The notes under the pieces were generated by a model, which was not told the origin of the DNA, did not search any database, and saw nothing but the letters and a program-made list of their open reading frames with translations. From assembly GCF_000238095.2 (NCBI RefSeq), contig NZ_JH815225.1, positions 148,624 to 212,623 of the forward strand: a stretch of 64,000 nt of DNA, in the 5' to 3' direction. Position numbers and translations under genes: made by a program. This document shows, one piece after another, positions 33,114 through 44,286 of this stretch; position 1 is the first letter of the stretch, and every line of letters starts with the position of its first letter. The DNA comes from Peptoanaerobacter stomatis. GTDB taxonomy: Bacteria > Bacillota > Clostridia > Peptostreptococcales > Filifactoraceae.

Positions 33114-33899
33114 ATGAAGGTAGAGTTATTGGCATATACACCAAATCCTGATTATGTAGTAGCTATGTCAGCTAAACTATGCTATTCTAAAACGGGAGTG
33201 GATAATATAAGGGATAATCTTGATGATGAAAAAGTACAAAAATTTATATCACATTTGACAAGTATAGGACATCAAAGTCCGATAGAGCACGTAAGTTTTA
33301 CGTTTGCGATAGAAGGTATAAGCAGAGTATGTACGCATCAATTAGTAAGGCATAGGATAGCAAGTTATTCTCAACAATCTCAAAGATATGTTAAATTAGA
33401 GCAATTTGAGTATATAATTCCACCGCAAATAGCTGAAAATGAAAAAGCAAGAGAAATTTTCATAAAAGCTATGGAGGATGATCAAAAAGCATATGATAAA
33501 ATAGTTGATGAGCTCATTGAAGGCAATGTTAAGTATTTCATAGAAGAAGGCTATACTGAAAAACAAGCCAAATCTATGGCAGAAAAAAAATCTATAGAAG
33601 ATGCGAGATATGTTTTTCCAAATGCGTGTGAAACTAAAATTGTAGTTACTATGAATGCGAGAACTCTCATAAATTTTTTTGAACACAGGATATGTGAAAG
33701 AGCTCAATGGGAAATAAAGGAAATGGCATATCTTATGCTTGAAGAAGTTAAAAAAACGGCTCCTAATCTGTTTAAAAATGCAGGTCCTTCTTGCATTTCA
33801 AGGAATAAGTGTAAAGAGGGCGCTATGAGTTGCAGACATCCGGAAATACCGAAAACAAGGATGGAAGAAATGGATAGGAAGATAAAAGATAATCTTTAA
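33114..33899 (+). CDS. thyX: Flavin-dependent thymidylate synthase
   Basis: ThyX makes dTMP from dUMP using FADH2 and methylene-tetrahydrofolate, replacing ThyA. The 261-residue protein contains the ThyX motif [14 protein letters not shown] (RHRxxS pattern) and the C-terminal [13 protein letters not shown] that contributes flavin and nucleotide binding. ATG follows a GAGGTGAG site. The gene lies 18 bases after tRNA-Arg, so both are probably in one primary transcript, and rlmB and yacP follow closely. Confidence 0.95.
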   Translation: MKVELLAYTPNPDYVVAMSAKLCYSKTGVDNIRDNLDDEKVQKFISHLTSIGHQSPIEHVSFTFAIEGISRVCTHQLVRHRIASYSQQSQRYVKLEQFEYIIPPQIAENEKAREIFIKAMEDDQKAYDKIVDELIEGNVKYFIEEGYTEKQAKSMAEKKSIEDARYVFPNACETKIVVTMNARTLINFFEHRICERAQWEIKEMAYLMLEEVKKTAPNLFKNAGPSCISRNKCKEGAMSCRHPEIPKTRMEEMDRKIKDNL

Positions 33900-33925
33900 T
33901 ATTGAACAATAGGTGTGGAAATAAA

Positions 33926-34669
33926 ATGAACTATATAATTGGCAAAAATCCGGTAATAGAAGCTATAAAAAATGATAGAGAAATAGATACAATATATATA
34001 AAATCAGGCGAAAAAGAAGAAAGACTTAAATATATAATATCTATAGCAAAAGATAAGAAGATATTGGTAAAAGAAGTCGATAAGAAAAAATTGGATATGA
34101 TGAGTGAAAATGCAAACCATCAAGGAGTTTTGGCACTTATAAGCGAATATAAATATTATGAGTTTGATAATTTACTTGAAGATATAAAAAATAATAGAGA
34201 AAAAGGCAAAAAAAATCTCATACTTATACTTGATAGAATAGAAGATGTTCATAATCTCGGTGCGATAGTTCGTTCAGCTTATTGTGCTTCTGCAGATGCA
34301 ATAATAATACAAAACAGACGTTCGGCGCAGATAAATCAAACAGTTGAAAAGACATCAGCAGGAGCAACATCATATATGAAGATATGTAGAGTATCCAACT
34401 TAAATGATACAATTCAAAAATTAAAAGACTCAGGTATATGGATATATGCACTTGATATGGGAGAAACTCCATATTTTGATACGGATCTTAGCGGAGATGT
34501 AGCACTTGTAGTAGGGAATGAAGGCAAAGGTATAAGCACACTTGTTAAAAGAAACAGTGATATGATAATATCAATACCGATAACAGGAAAAATAGATTCA
34601 CTCAATGCAAGTGTATCAGCATCAATAGCTATGTTTGAGGTTGTAAAGCAGAGAATGAGGAAGAAATGA
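33926..34669 (+). CDS. rlmB: 23S rRNA 2'-O-methyltransferase RlmB (TrmH/SpoU family)
   Basis: A 247-residue SPOUT methyltransferase, predicted to methylate G2251 of 23S rRNA. The N-terminal substrate-binding domain (IIGKNPVIEAI) precedes the trefoil-knot motifs: motif 1 LDRIEDVHNLGAIVRSA, motif 2 LVVGNEGKGIS, motif 3 IPITGKIDSLNASVSASIAMFE (read in parts). I start at ATG 33926; the frame runs back to TTG 33902 without a good ribosome site. It overlaps yacP by 4 bases (ATGA), so translation is coupled. The rlmB-yacP pairing is common in Firmicutes. Confidence 0.92.
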   Translation: MNYIIGKNPVIEAIKNDREIDTIYIKSGEKEERLKYIISIAKDKKILVKEVDKKKLDMMSENANHQGVLALISEYKYYEFDNLLEDIKNNREKGKKNLILILDRIEDVHNLGAIVRSAYCASADAIIIQNRRSAQINQTVEKTSAGATSYMKICRVSNLNDTIQKLKDSGIWIYALDMGETPYFDTDLSGDVALVVGNEGKGISTLVKRNSDMIISIPITGKIDSLNASVSASIAMFEVVKQRMRKK

Positions 34670-35196
34670 AAAGATTAAAAAAAATCCTCATAGTTGACGG
34701 ATATAACGTCATAAATGCTTGGGAGGACTTAAAAAAATTATCAGAAGAAAATCTTGAATATGCAAGAGAAAAATTAAATTATGTAATAAGTGAATATGCA
34801 CAATTTAAAGGTTACAAAACCATAATAGTTTATGATGCGTATAAAGTCAAAGATTCTGTTACAAGATATGAGAAAATAAAAAATCTTGAAATAGTTTTTA
34901 CAAAAGAAAAAGAAACAGCAGACACATATATAGAAAGATATATAACTGAGTTAGGCCCCAAAAAATTTTTGGATATTACAGTTGCAACAGATGATATAGC
35001 AGAGCAACAGGTAGTGTCAGGTAAAGGCGGAAACAGAATTTCTACAAGACAATTATATATAGAAGTAAATAATGCACAAGTAAAAATACAGGAAAAAATA
35101 CAAAAAACAGTGAAGAATAAAAGAAATACATTAGATGATTTTTTAGATAAAGAAATGATAGAAAAACTAAATGATATGAGAAAAAAAGATTTATAA
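34666..35196 (+). CDS. yacP: YacP/Rae1-like NYN-domain ribonuclease
   Basis: A 176-residue NYN/PIN-like endoribonuclease. In B. subtilis the homologue (Rae1) enters the ribosomal A site and cuts certain mRNAs during translation. Conserved acidic positions appear in ILIVDGYNVINAW, YDAYKV, ETADTYIERY and VATDDIAEQ. Its position behind rlmB matches the usual Firmicute gene order. The ATG overlaps the rlmB stop. It is followed 18 bases later by obg. Confidence 0.88.
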   Translation: MKRLKKILIVDGYNVINAWEDLKKLSEENLEYAREKLNYVISEYAQFKGYKTIIVYDAYKVKDSVTRYEKIKNLEIVFTKEKETADTYIERYITELGPKKFLDITVATDDIAEQQVVSGKGGNRISTRQLYIEVNNAQVKIQEKIQKTVKNKRNTLDDFLDKEMIEKLNDMRKKDL

Positions 35197-35202
35197 AAGT
35201 AA

Positions 35203-36495
<1,293 letters not shown>

Positions 36496-36518
36496 AAAAT
36501 ATTTTTAATAAAAATCAA

Positions 36519-36638
36519 TATACTAATGCTAAAGATTAATAGAGTAATGGATATTTTTGTTTTTAAAAATTTTATTAGCTAATTAAAATTAAGTACACTT
36601 AAAATAAAAAACTAATTAATAAAACATATATTAGCATA
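36519..36638. repeat. MITE-like intergenic repeat, family 1 copy E
   Basis: It starts TATACTAA and ends TTAGCATA. Same strand as copy D (24029-24149) and reverse of copy C (15012-15138), with shared blocks ATTAATAGAGTAATGGAT and AATTAAGTACACTTAAAATAA. Confidence 0.82.
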
Positions 36639-36663
36639 AACAGTAAAAAATGTATTATAATAA

Positions 36664-36713
36664 AAAAAAAGAGCTTTTGCAATTATTTTTAATTTTGCAA
36701 CAGCTCTTTTTTT
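36664..36713. terminator. Bidirectional terminator between obg and the MtnA-like gene
   Basis: AAAAAAAGAGCT pairs with AGCTCTTTTTTT, with an inner TTGCAA-containing extension. It lies between two convergent genes and its right edge abuts the MtnA-like stop codon. Confidence 0.85.
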
Positions 36714-36714
36714 A

Positions 36715-37758
36715 CTATTTTTCGAAATATTCTTTTAAATTATATGGTGAAAATATTCCCTTATCAGTTACAACACCATTACAAAGTTTAGGCGGAACTA
36801 TATCAAATGCAGGATAATATGCTTTTACTTCGTCTTTAACAATTTTTACACCCATGGATTGCATTACAAGATTTTCATCTCTATATTCTATTTTTACAGA
36901 ATCGACAGTTTTATGCGAAAAATTTGGAGAGCCTGTAACAAAATACGGTATTTGTAAATAATTTGCTGCTATTGCTATTTGAAATGTACCTATTTTATTC
37001 ACTATATGCCCGTCTACTGTTATTACATCAGCAGCAGATGTGAATAAATCTACATTTTTTTCTTTCATTATAAAAGCAGGCATATTATCCGTTATTACAG
37101 CAACGTCAAATCCCATATCGCTAACTACGCTTGCTGTAAGCCTTGCACCTTGAAAATATGGTCTTGTTTCAGCGCATATAACTTTTATATTATTATTTAG
37201 GGCTTTACATTCGTTTAATAGAGTCCCTATAATTGTTTCAGCAAAACATTGTGTAAGAATAGTTCCGTTTTTAGGAATTAAAGATGCAAGATATTTTCCT
37301 GTGTTTATGTATTTAAGATAGTTATTGTTTATATAATTAAATGCGATAATTCTAAGTTCTTCTACTAAATCAAGTCCGCTTATTCCGTTATTTAATAAAC
37401 TTTTTGCTTTTTCAAGTGAATTATTGGTTATTATTTCCATTTTTGAAGATGTTGTAGGTCTTGCATGAGATAATTTATAGGCTGCATCTGTTAGAGTAGC
37501 TATTATTTTGTCTTTTTTTTCATCTTTTACTTGATATGCTGCAAGTGCCATTCCCATAGCAGCAGCCGTATATGGTCCGCCGCTTTGCGTAACCATATCT
37601 GCTATCGCTTTTGCTACTTCTAAATAAGTTGTACAAACCACATATTCTATATTTATAGGGTAAATTCTTCTGTCCAATATGCGAACTTTTCCGTCTTCAT
37701 ACCAAGCAACATTTTCGTATTTCAGTATAAATCCCATGCCATCGTCGGCTCTTTGCAT
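36715..37758 (-). CDS. MtnA/eIF2B-like sugar-phosphate isomerase
   Basis: A 347-residue member of the eIF-2B alpha/MtnA superfamily. MtnA converts methylthioribose-1-phosphate to methylthioribulose-1-phosphate; relatives act on 5-deoxyribose- or ribose-phosphates. The N-terminus with ILDRRIYP, the catalytic-Cys segment GTILTQCFAET, ETRPYFQGARLTA and VDGHIVNKIGTFQIAI follow the MtnA plan. The usual GADRI around the catalytic Asp is altered to SAADVIT, so the substrate may differ. No other methionine-salvage gene is nearby. ATG 37758 is used; an internal ATG at codon 8 is also possible. Confidence 0.75.
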   Translation of the reverse strand: MQRADDGMGFILKYENVAWYEDGKVRILDRRIYPINIEYVVCTTYLEVAKAIADMVTQSGGPYTAAAMGMALAAYQVKDEKKDKIIATLTDAAYKLSHARPTTSSKMEIITNNSLEKAKSLLNNGISGLDLVEELRIIAFNYINNNYLKYINTGKYLASLIPKNGTILTQCFAETIIGTLLNECKALNNNIKVICAETRPYFQGARLTASVVSDMGFDVAVITDNMPAFIMKEKNVDLFTSAADVITVDGHIVNKIGTFQIAIAANYLQIPYFVTGSPNFSHKTVDSVKIEYRDENLVMQSMGVKIVKDEVKAYYPAFDIVPPKLCNGVVTDKGIFSPYNLKEYFEK

Positions 37759-37929
37759 TATAAATCATTCCTTTTATATATTCTTTTTAAAAGTGGGCAA
37801 TTATTTTTTTAATTTTGATTTTATAGTAAAATCTATTTAAATTAAGATATGCTCAGATTGATTTTCTAATATAATTGCTAATACTTTTATAAATATCTAC
37901 TTTTAATTTGATAATAGTATTAAATATAA

Positions 37930-38598
37930 TTATTCTCTGCTGTTATAATCCAACCAATTATTTTGAGCTTTTTGCTTCATATAAGTAGGAGTAGTTGCAC
38001 ATCTGAATAATTTTGAATAATATTTTGCAGCATCTTCATATAAGTCCAATTTTCTACAAGTTTCTGACAATATATTGTAAAGTACATGTGTCTTAAGTCC
38101 AAAATATTCAAAATCTTCAGATTCAAATGCTTCCTCAAATTCTATCTTTGATGCAGTCAGATATTTTTGCTCGTTTTGGATATCACCTTTTTCCCTATAT
38201 AACCATGATGTTTTAAGGTTTTGAACGCCTTTTAAAGTGTGCGGTTCGTCTATTATATCGGCTATTAACAAAGCCAATCTTGATATCCTTATTGCATCGT
38301 CTATCTTTCTTTCTTCACAGTAATGAGAATAGTCTTTGACATTTGAAAAATAGTTTATAAGTTTTGCAATGTCTTCTTCATATAGTGTGTTGTTCAATTT
38401 CTCATCAAACGCCATTCCGCATATAGGACATACATTCATGTCATACAAATATGGGGAAGTATCTTTATATATTCTATGCCCGTCTGTTTCAGATTCTAAT
38501 ATCCTAAGTCTGCTTGATATAGGCTTTTTTGTCGTGAATTCGGTGTGGCAGTTAGGGCAGATAACTTTTTTATCGAAAAGTTTCTTAGGTTTTTTCAT
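37930..38598 (-). CDS. DUF2225 zinc-ribbon/TPR-like protein
   Basis: A 222-residue protein of the DUF2225 family. A zinc-binding region at the N-terminus has CPNCHTEF (about 14) and CPICGMAF (about 57). The rest is helical, with TPR-like pairs such as WLYREKGDIQNEQKYL and LDLYEDAAKYYSKLF. The biochemical function of the family is unknown to me. It is a single gene. The AAAGGG site lies about 17 bases before the ATG, longer than usual. Confidence 0.85.
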   Translation of the reverse strand: MKKPKKLFDKKVICPNCHTEFTTKKPISSRLRILESETDGHRIYKDTSPYLYDMNVCPICGMAFDEKLNNTLYEEDIAKLINYFSNVKDYSHYCEERKIDDAIRISRLALLIADIIDEPHTLKGVQNLKTSWLYREKGDIQNEQKYLTASKIEFEEAFESEDFEYFGLKTHVLYNILSETCRKLDLYEDAAKYYSKLFRCATTPTYMKQKAQNNWLDYNSRE

Positions 38599-38750
38599 AA
38601 TAACAAAACAAGTCCCTTTCTTTTAAAATATGATTATTCAACTGAAATTTTATATAATATGTTTTTTATGAAAATTGTATAAATACTAAAGTAATATGCA
38701 CAAATTTATATATAATTATAAGACTATGATACTATATTTTTTTTAATATT

Positions 38751-40688
38751 TCAATCTTGATTTTTTTCTATGAGTTCTAATATATTTTCCCATTGTTCGT
38801 ACAAATCTTTTAGCACTTGCTCTTTATGTGATTTTTGTTTGGTAAATTCTACTGATTTTTCCGGATTGGAGTATACTTCTTCTTTGCACAGCTCTAAATC
38901 TATATAATTTATTTCTTCTTCTATTTTGTGTATGCTTTCCAATATGCTTTTTTCTTCATTTTTTAATTTTCTTTTTTCTGTTTCTTGTTCTTTATTTTTC
39001 TTCTTTTGTAGTTTCAATTGTGTTTTTGTTATTGTGTCTTCTTTTTCTAAAAGAAATTGATTGTACTGATCCAACTCATTTTTTTTGTCAATCATATAAT
39101 CATAATTACCGAGATATTCTACAAATTCTCCGTTTTTTAATTCAAATATTCTATCGGGTACTTTATTCAAAAAATATCTGTCGTGTGAAATCACAAGAAC
39201 TGTTCCGTTATATGCACAAATTGCATCTTCCAATACTTCTTTTGAGGCTATATCGAGGTGATTTGTAGGTTCGTCCATAAACAAGAAATTTGATTTTGAA
39301 AGCATTAATTTCAGAAGTGATACTCTTGATTTTTCTCCACCGCTTAAGTCAGATATTTTTTTGAAAACATCATCTCCTGTGAATAAAAAACCGGCTAAAT
39401 AGTTTCTTATTTGTACTTCTTTTAGATTAGGGTAGTTATTCCATATTTCTTCTAATATTGTATTGTTCATATTAAGGTCTGAACGCTCTTGATTGAAATA
39501 TTCGGTATTTACATTGACACCATATTTTATTTCGCCTGTATCTTGATTTTCAAGTCCTAATAAGATATTGAAAAATGTGGTTTTGCCTGTACCGTTTGCG
39601 CCTATTATTGCTATCTTTTCGCTTGAATATATATCCATGTTGACATTTTTGAACAGATTTCTTGTATCGTATGATTTTGATAAATTATTTATATGAAGTA
39701 CATCTTTTCCTGATTTTACACTGCATTCAAACATTATGTTTGATTTATAATTTTCTTTTGTGGGCTTTTGTATGATTTCCATTTTTTCTAAGGCTTTTTC
39801 TCTTGATCTTGCTCTTTTGACTTGTTTTTCTCTGCCGAATGCCTTTAATTTGTCAATTATTTCTTTTTGTCTTTTTATTTCGGCTTGATTGAGTTCATAG
39901 TTTTTTATTTCTAATTCTTCATCTTTTTCTTTTTCTATAACATAATTTTCATAATTGTAGTTATAAATTTTAGCTGTGTGATTTGACATATCTATTGTCT
40001 TTGTGGTAAGTGTATTTAAAAAATATCTGTCATGAGAAATTATGAGAGTAGTACCGTCATAATTTTTCAAAAAGGTTTCAAGCCAAGTTATAGAGTCCAT
40101 ATCAAGATGATTTGTGGGCTCATCCAGAAGTAATATAGATGGTTTTTTTAGAAGTATTTTTGCAAGTAAAAGTCTTGATTTTTCACCACCTGACAGTAAA
40201 TCTATCTTTTTATCCAAATCGTTTACATCAAAACCTAATCCTATAAGTACACCTTTGGCTTTGGAGTTATAGGAGTATCCATCATTTTCTACGAATTGTT
40301 CTGTTTTTTTTGCATACTCTTTCATAAGCTTTTGAGATTTTTCTTCGTCCATATGATGCTCGGCTATGTCATGCTCAAGCCTTCTTATTTCATCTTCTAA
40401 TTTTATTAAATCTTCAAAAACTGAAAGTGTTTCTTGTATCAATGTTTTATCGCTTACTATGTTTACATTTTGGCTCATATATCCAAGGGAAGAATCTTTG
40501 GCTATGAATATATCGCCTGAATCTTTCGGTTCTATGCCTGCGATTATATTGAATAATGTGGTCTTGCCTGCACCGTTTGCACCGACTATTGCAACTTTTT
40601 CACGTTCATTTATTGCAAAACTCACATTATCGAATATCAAATCTATACCATAAGTTTTTCGTAAATTACTTACGCTCAAACTAATCAT
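38751..40688 (-). CDS. ABC-F family ATPase
   Basis: A 645-residue soluble protein with two ABC ATPase domains (about 1-250 and 320-530) and no membrane domain. Walker A motifs are GANGAGKTT and GANGTGKTT, signatures LSGGEKSR in both halves, and Walker B LLLDEPTNHLD and LFMDEPTNHLD. The P-site tRNA interaction motif linker lies between them, and a charged coiled coil forms the C-terminus (about 545-645). ABC-F proteins act on the ribosome, rescuing stalls or protecting against antibiotics. The length and C-terminal coil suit the YdiF/Uup group. ATG 40688 is 6 bases after GAGGT; the TTG just before is less likely. Confidence 0.92.
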   Translation of the reverse strand: MISLSVSNLRKTYGIDLIFDNVSFAINEREKVAIVGANGAGKTTLFNIIAGIEPKDSGDIFIAKDSSLGYMSQNVNIVSDKTLIQETLSVFEDLIKLEDEIRRLEHDIAEHHMDEEKSQKLMKEYAKKTEQFVENDGYSYNSKAKGVLIGLGFDVNDLDKKIDLLSGGEKSRLLLAKILLKKPSILLLDEPTNHLDMDSITWLETFLKNYDGTTLIISHDRYFLNTLTTKTIDMSNHTAKIYNYNYENYVIEKEKDEELEIKNYELNQAEIKRQKEIIDKLKAFGREKQVKRARSREKALEKMEIIQKPTKENYKSNIMFECSVKSGKDVLHINNLSKSYDTRNLFKNVNMDIYSSEKIAIIGANGTGKTTFFNILLGLENQDTGEIKYGVNVNTEYFNQERSDLNMNNTILEEIWNNYPNLKEVQIRNYLAGFLFTGDDVFKKISDLSGGEKSRVSLLKLMLSKSNFLFMDEPTNHLDIASKEVLEDAICAYNGTVLVISHDRYFLNKVPDRIFELKNGEFVEYLGNYDYMIDKKNELDQYNQFLLEKEDTITKTQLKLQKKKNKEQETEKRKLKNEEKSILESIHKIEEEINYIDLELCKEEVYSNPEKSVEFTKQKSHKEQVLKDLYEQWENILELIEKNQD

Positions 40689-40752
40689 CAATTTACCTCT
40701 TCTTGCCGTTGATTTTTAATAATATATTTCTATCTTTGAATATTATTTTTCA

Positions 40753-40860
40753 TACTAATACTAAATCTTGTTAAAAAGACATATAGAATAATAGTTGATA
40801 ATAAAGTTTATCATTTTGTTAAAATATAAATATATGTTCTTTTAATTAGATAATAGTATA
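40753..40860. repeat. MITE-like intergenic repeat, family 3 copy H
   Basis: It starts TACTAATACTAAA and ends AGATAATAGTATA, so the ends are inverted. It matches 32751-32853 at about 80 percent. Confidence 0.75.
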
Positions 40861-40934
40861 AACATTTATTTGAACATTATATTAAAAAATATCTATGTTT
40901 TTTAGATAATAATATAAGGTGATTAATAAAAATA

Positions 40935-43106
40935 TTATGATAATATTTCTAATTTTACAACAGACGTATCTATAGTTTTAACGCCTACTTTATCGAATAC
41001 TATACTGTATTTTCCACCTGTTTTTCCAACTATCATACCTTTTCCGAATGTTTTATGTGATACTTTTGTCCCCATTTTTATGTCTTGAGGTTCATCTTTT
41101 TTATGCTCATTCATAATTTTATATTTTTCTATATATTTTTGATGAAGTGAATATGCTTGTTTGCTCTCTTCATCTACATAATATTCTTTTTTCTCATTTA
41201 TAACCAAATCTTTGTCTATTTCTGATATGAATCTTGAGGAAAGGTTACAGTTAGTTTTGCCATATAAAAGTCTTGATTTAGCTCTTGTTATAAATAATTT
41301 TTCTTTTGCTCTTGTGATTGCAACATAACAAAGTCTTCGCTCTTCTTCCAGTTTTGATTCATCTAATACAGATCTCGATGACGGAAATATATTTTCTTCT
41401 GCCGCCACTATAAATACAACAGGAAATTCAAGACCTTTTGCACTGTGTATAGTCATAAGTGTAGCATAATTGCTCTTTTTATCATCTTCATCCATATCTG
41501 TTGAAAGAGTTGCATTTTGAAGAAAATCTGATAAAGATTTGTCTTCACTTGTTCTTTCGAATTCTTGTATAACAGATTTTAATTCATTTATATTTTCAAG
41601 TCTTGACTGTGATTCCGGCGTTTTTTCTTCTATAAGGCTGTTTTCGTAATTTGTGGAAGATATTACTTTTTCAAGTAATTCACTGACAGGTAGTATCTTT
41701 GCAAAGGCTTTTAAGGCACCTATCATAACGGCAAATTTTTTTATTGATTCCTGTGCTTTGCCGGCACCTATTATTTGAGATATATTTTCTATGGAATCGA
41801 GCATACTTATAGAGTGTTCTCTTGCATATTGTTCGAGTTTTTCTACGGTTTTTGCACCGATACCCCTTTTTGGAACATTTATAATTCTTTTTAATGATAC
41901 ATCATCGTTTTTGTTGTCAATTAGTCTTAAGTATGCGAGTATATCTTTTATTTCCATTCTGTCATAGAACTTTAAGCCTCCAAAAATTTTGTAAGGTATC
42001 TTATATTTCATAAATGCTTCTTCATATTTTCTTGAAAGTGCGTTTGCTCTGTATAATACGGCGAAATCACTGTATTTGTATCCTTGCTCTGTCAATTTTC
42101 TTATGTTTTGTGCAACATACAGGCTTTCATCATTTTCACTTGTGGCCTCATATATCGTAATTTTATCTCCATTATCCGATGATGTCCATATTTTCTTATC
42201 TTTTCTGCCTTCATTGTTTTTTATAACTGTACCTGCTGCATTTATTATGTTTGATGTTGAACGATAGTTTTGTTCCAATTTTATTTGGATTACATTTTCA
42301 AAATCTTTTTCAAATTCCAATATATTTCTTATATCTGCACCTCTCCAACCGTAGATTGATTGATCATCGTCTCCGACAACACAGATATTTTTGTGTTTTT
42401 GTGAGATCATTTTTATGAGCAGATATTGGGAGTAGTTTGTATCTTGATACTCGTCTACCATTATATATTCAAATTTATCTTGATATTTTCCCAAAACTTC
42501 TTTATGCAATTTAAATAGTCTTATACAGTTGTATATCAGATCATCAAAGTCCATAGCATTATTTTTTTTGAGTTCTTCCTGATAAAGTCTGTATACTCTT
42601 GCTATTTTGCTATTTCTATAATCAGATGTCGCTTCAGCTTCGTAATCATCTACCGAAACCATAGAATCTTTTGCTCTTGAAATTTCACTTGCAACTGATG
42701 CTATATTGAGAGTTTCTTTGTCATATCCGAGAATATCCATACAATTTTTTATAAGCACTTGTTTGTCTTGTGTGTCATATATTGTAAAATTATTTTCGTA
42801 TAGAATATGTGAAGCTTCATATCTCAATATTCTTGTACAAAAAGCGTGAAATGTGCTTATCCATACTCTTTTTGAATCTATACCTATGAGGTCTTCAACT
42901 CTGCTTTGCATTTCTTTTGCAGCTTTATTTGTGAAAGTTATTGCGAGTATATTATATGGGTTTACATTTTTTTCTTCTATCAAGTATGCTATTTTGTTTG
43001 TAATTACTCTTGTCTTTCCTGAACCTGCACCTGCCAATATCAATAGTGCACCGTCTGTAGTAATAACTGCTTGTTTTTGTTTTTCGTTGAGTTTATCTAA
43101 TTCCAT
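40935..43106 (-). CDS. pcrA: ATP-dependent DNA helicase PcrA/UvrD
   Basis: A superfamily 1A 3'-5' helicase (723 residues) for repair, plasmid replication and removal of RecA or RNA polymerase. Motifs visible in order: Q motif LNEKQKQAV, motif I GAGSGKT, motif II DEYQDTN, motif III GDDDQSIYGWRGAD, motif IV QNYRS, motif V TIHSAKGLEFPVVF, motif VI VAITRAKEKL. A C-terminal tudor-like segment VGTKVSHKTFGKGMIV-type ends the chain, as in Gram-positive PcrA, which contacts RNA polymerase. The ligA gene, a common partner, is absent. ATG follows AAGGA. Confidence 0.95.
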   Translation of the reverse strand: MELDKLNEKQKQAVITTDGALLILAGAGSGKTRVITNKIAYLIEEKNVNPYNILAITFTNKAAKEMQSRVEDLIGIDSKRVWISTFHAFCTRILRYEASHILYENNFTIYDTQDKQVLIKNCMDILGYDKETLNIASVASEISRAKDSMVSVDDYEAEATSDYRNSKIARVYRLYQEELKKNNAMDFDDLIYNCIRLFKLHKEVLGKYQDKFEYIMVDEYQDTNYSQYLLIKMISQKHKNICVVGDDDQSIYGWRGADIRNILEFEKDFENVIQIKLEQNYRSTSNIINAAGTVIKNNEGRKDKKIWTSSDNGDKITIYEATSENDESLYVAQNIRKLTEQGYKYSDFAVLYRANALSRKYEEAFMKYKIPYKIFGGLKFYDRMEIKDILAYLRLIDNKNDDVSLKRIINVPKRGIGAKTVEKLEQYAREHSISMLDSIENISQIIGAGKAQESIKKFAVMIGALKAFAKILPVSELLEKVISSTNYENSLIEEKTPESQSRLENINELKSVIQEFERTSEDKSLSDFLQNATLSTDMDEDDKKSNYATLMTIHSAKGLEFPVVFIVAAEENIFPSSRSVLDESKLEEERRLCYVAITRAKEKLFITRAKSRLLYGKTNCNLSSRFISEIDKDLVINEKKEYYVDEESKQAYSLHQKYIEKYKIMNEHKKDEPQDIKMGTKVSHKTFGKGMIVGKTGGKYSIVFDKVGVKTIDTSVVKLEILS

Positions 43107-43157
43107 TAATATCGTTCCTTGTAATTTATTTTTATATGGTATTAATAAATTTGTTTG

Positions 43158-43622
43158 TTATATTTTATCTTTTTTACGTATTTTTTTGAAAAATCTGGTC
43201 AATATTTTTGAACTTATAGTTTTTTTAAATGAATAGTCCAATTTGTAAGGATATACAAGCTCATCTTTTATAATTGGAATTTTGGATATGACAGAGCCCA
43301 TAGTTTCGTCTGTTGCACCTATATACAGTTTTTTTATACGGCTTTGTATTATTGCACCTATGCACATAAGACAAGGCTCTAATGTAACATACATTTCACA
43401 ATCGTCCAATATAAAACTGCCTTTATTTTTAGAGGCTTGCTCTATTGCTATTAATTCAGCGTGTCTTGTAACGCATTGCTCTGCATTTTTGGTATTGTAT
43501 GCTTGTGCTATAATCTCGTTGTTTCTTATGATTACACAGCCGACAGGAACTTCATTTTTATAATAAGCTTTTACAGCATTTTTAAGTGCAAGTCTCATAA
43601 AATAAGGATTATAATTGTCCAT
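43158..43622 (-). CDS. tadA: tRNA-specific adenosine deaminase
   Basis: TadA converts A34 to inosine in tRNA-Arg(ACG), letting it read CGU, CGC and CGA. The 154-residue protein from ATG 43622 has the deaminase zinc motif HAE (in TRHAELIAIEQASK) and PCLMC (in TLEPCLMCIGAII). The open frame continues upstream to 43748 with a hydrophobic run lacking a ribosome site, which I exclude. It is 51 bases downstream of nothing coding on its strand: pcrA lies beyond it, so pcrA may be read through from tadA. Confidence 0.93.
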   Translation of the reverse strand: MDNYNPYFMRLALKNAVKAYYKNEVPVGCVIIRNNEIIAQAYNTKNAEQCVTRHAELIAIEQASKNKGSFILDDCEMYVTLEPCLMCIGAIIQSRIKKLYIGATDETMGSVISKIPIIKDELVYPYKLDYSFKKTISSKILTRFFKKIRKKDKI

Positions 43623-44286
43623 GTTAATCTCTCTTATAGTTTGCTTTACTATATTATAATAGCTTGGTAAATTTAAAATTGAAATTCGTTTTTTTATTAG
43701 TATTATAATGGTGATACTATAACTTAATAGAACAATAAAAAACACCATTTCATAAATTTAATAAAGTACAACAAAAATGTATTTACTGTTCATATAAGTT
43801 ATCTATTATTACATTATAAAACAGTATAAATTAATTTTATTATAAGTTTAATAGATATTTTATAAATCATCCATTTATGAATTTTACAATATATTTTTGA
43901 TTTATTTTAAAGTTAATTTACTATAAATTAACAATATATTTGATTTTGATTAAAATAAAAATATAACCATTGAAATTATAACAGATTTAAAAAAATATAG
44001 CAAGTTGCATAAATTTGTAAATAAATTAATATTTTGACTAAATATTATTTAAACTAAAATATATTTGATTGGATAGTAGCATTAGAATTAATATAAAATA
44101 AAAATGGCTGTTTTTAACAATGCAGTACATTTATTAAAAAAGCCATTTTTTTATTTTATTAGTGAATAAAATTATATTGTGTAATTAATTTTGCCTAATT
44201 ATCATAAAAAATAATTTATCTTTTGTAATGAACATTATTAATGAAGTTTCGTATAAAATAAATCAATTTTATAACAATTTTATAAA
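43623..44286. other. Intergenic region upstream of tadA
   Basis: About 660 bases, very AT-rich. It holds the tadA promoter side and the hairpin terminator of the chemoreceptor gene (44100-44150). An ATTAGAATTAATATAAAATA stretch near 44081-44100 resembles one at 59882-59902. No gene with a ribosome site is seen. Confidence 0.5.
44100..44150 (-). terminator. Hairpin terminator, likely of the chemoreceptor gene
   Basis: AAAAATGGCT (44100-44109) pairs with AGCCATTTTT (44141-44150), with more pairing inside. On the minus strand it is 137 bases after the chemoreceptor stop and followed by T residues. Confidence 0.6.

Noticed and set aside
43623..43748. N-terminal extension of tadA with a hydrophobic stretch
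   Set aside because: No ribosome site at the upstream start. The conserved TadA N-terminus begins at the ATG at 43622.
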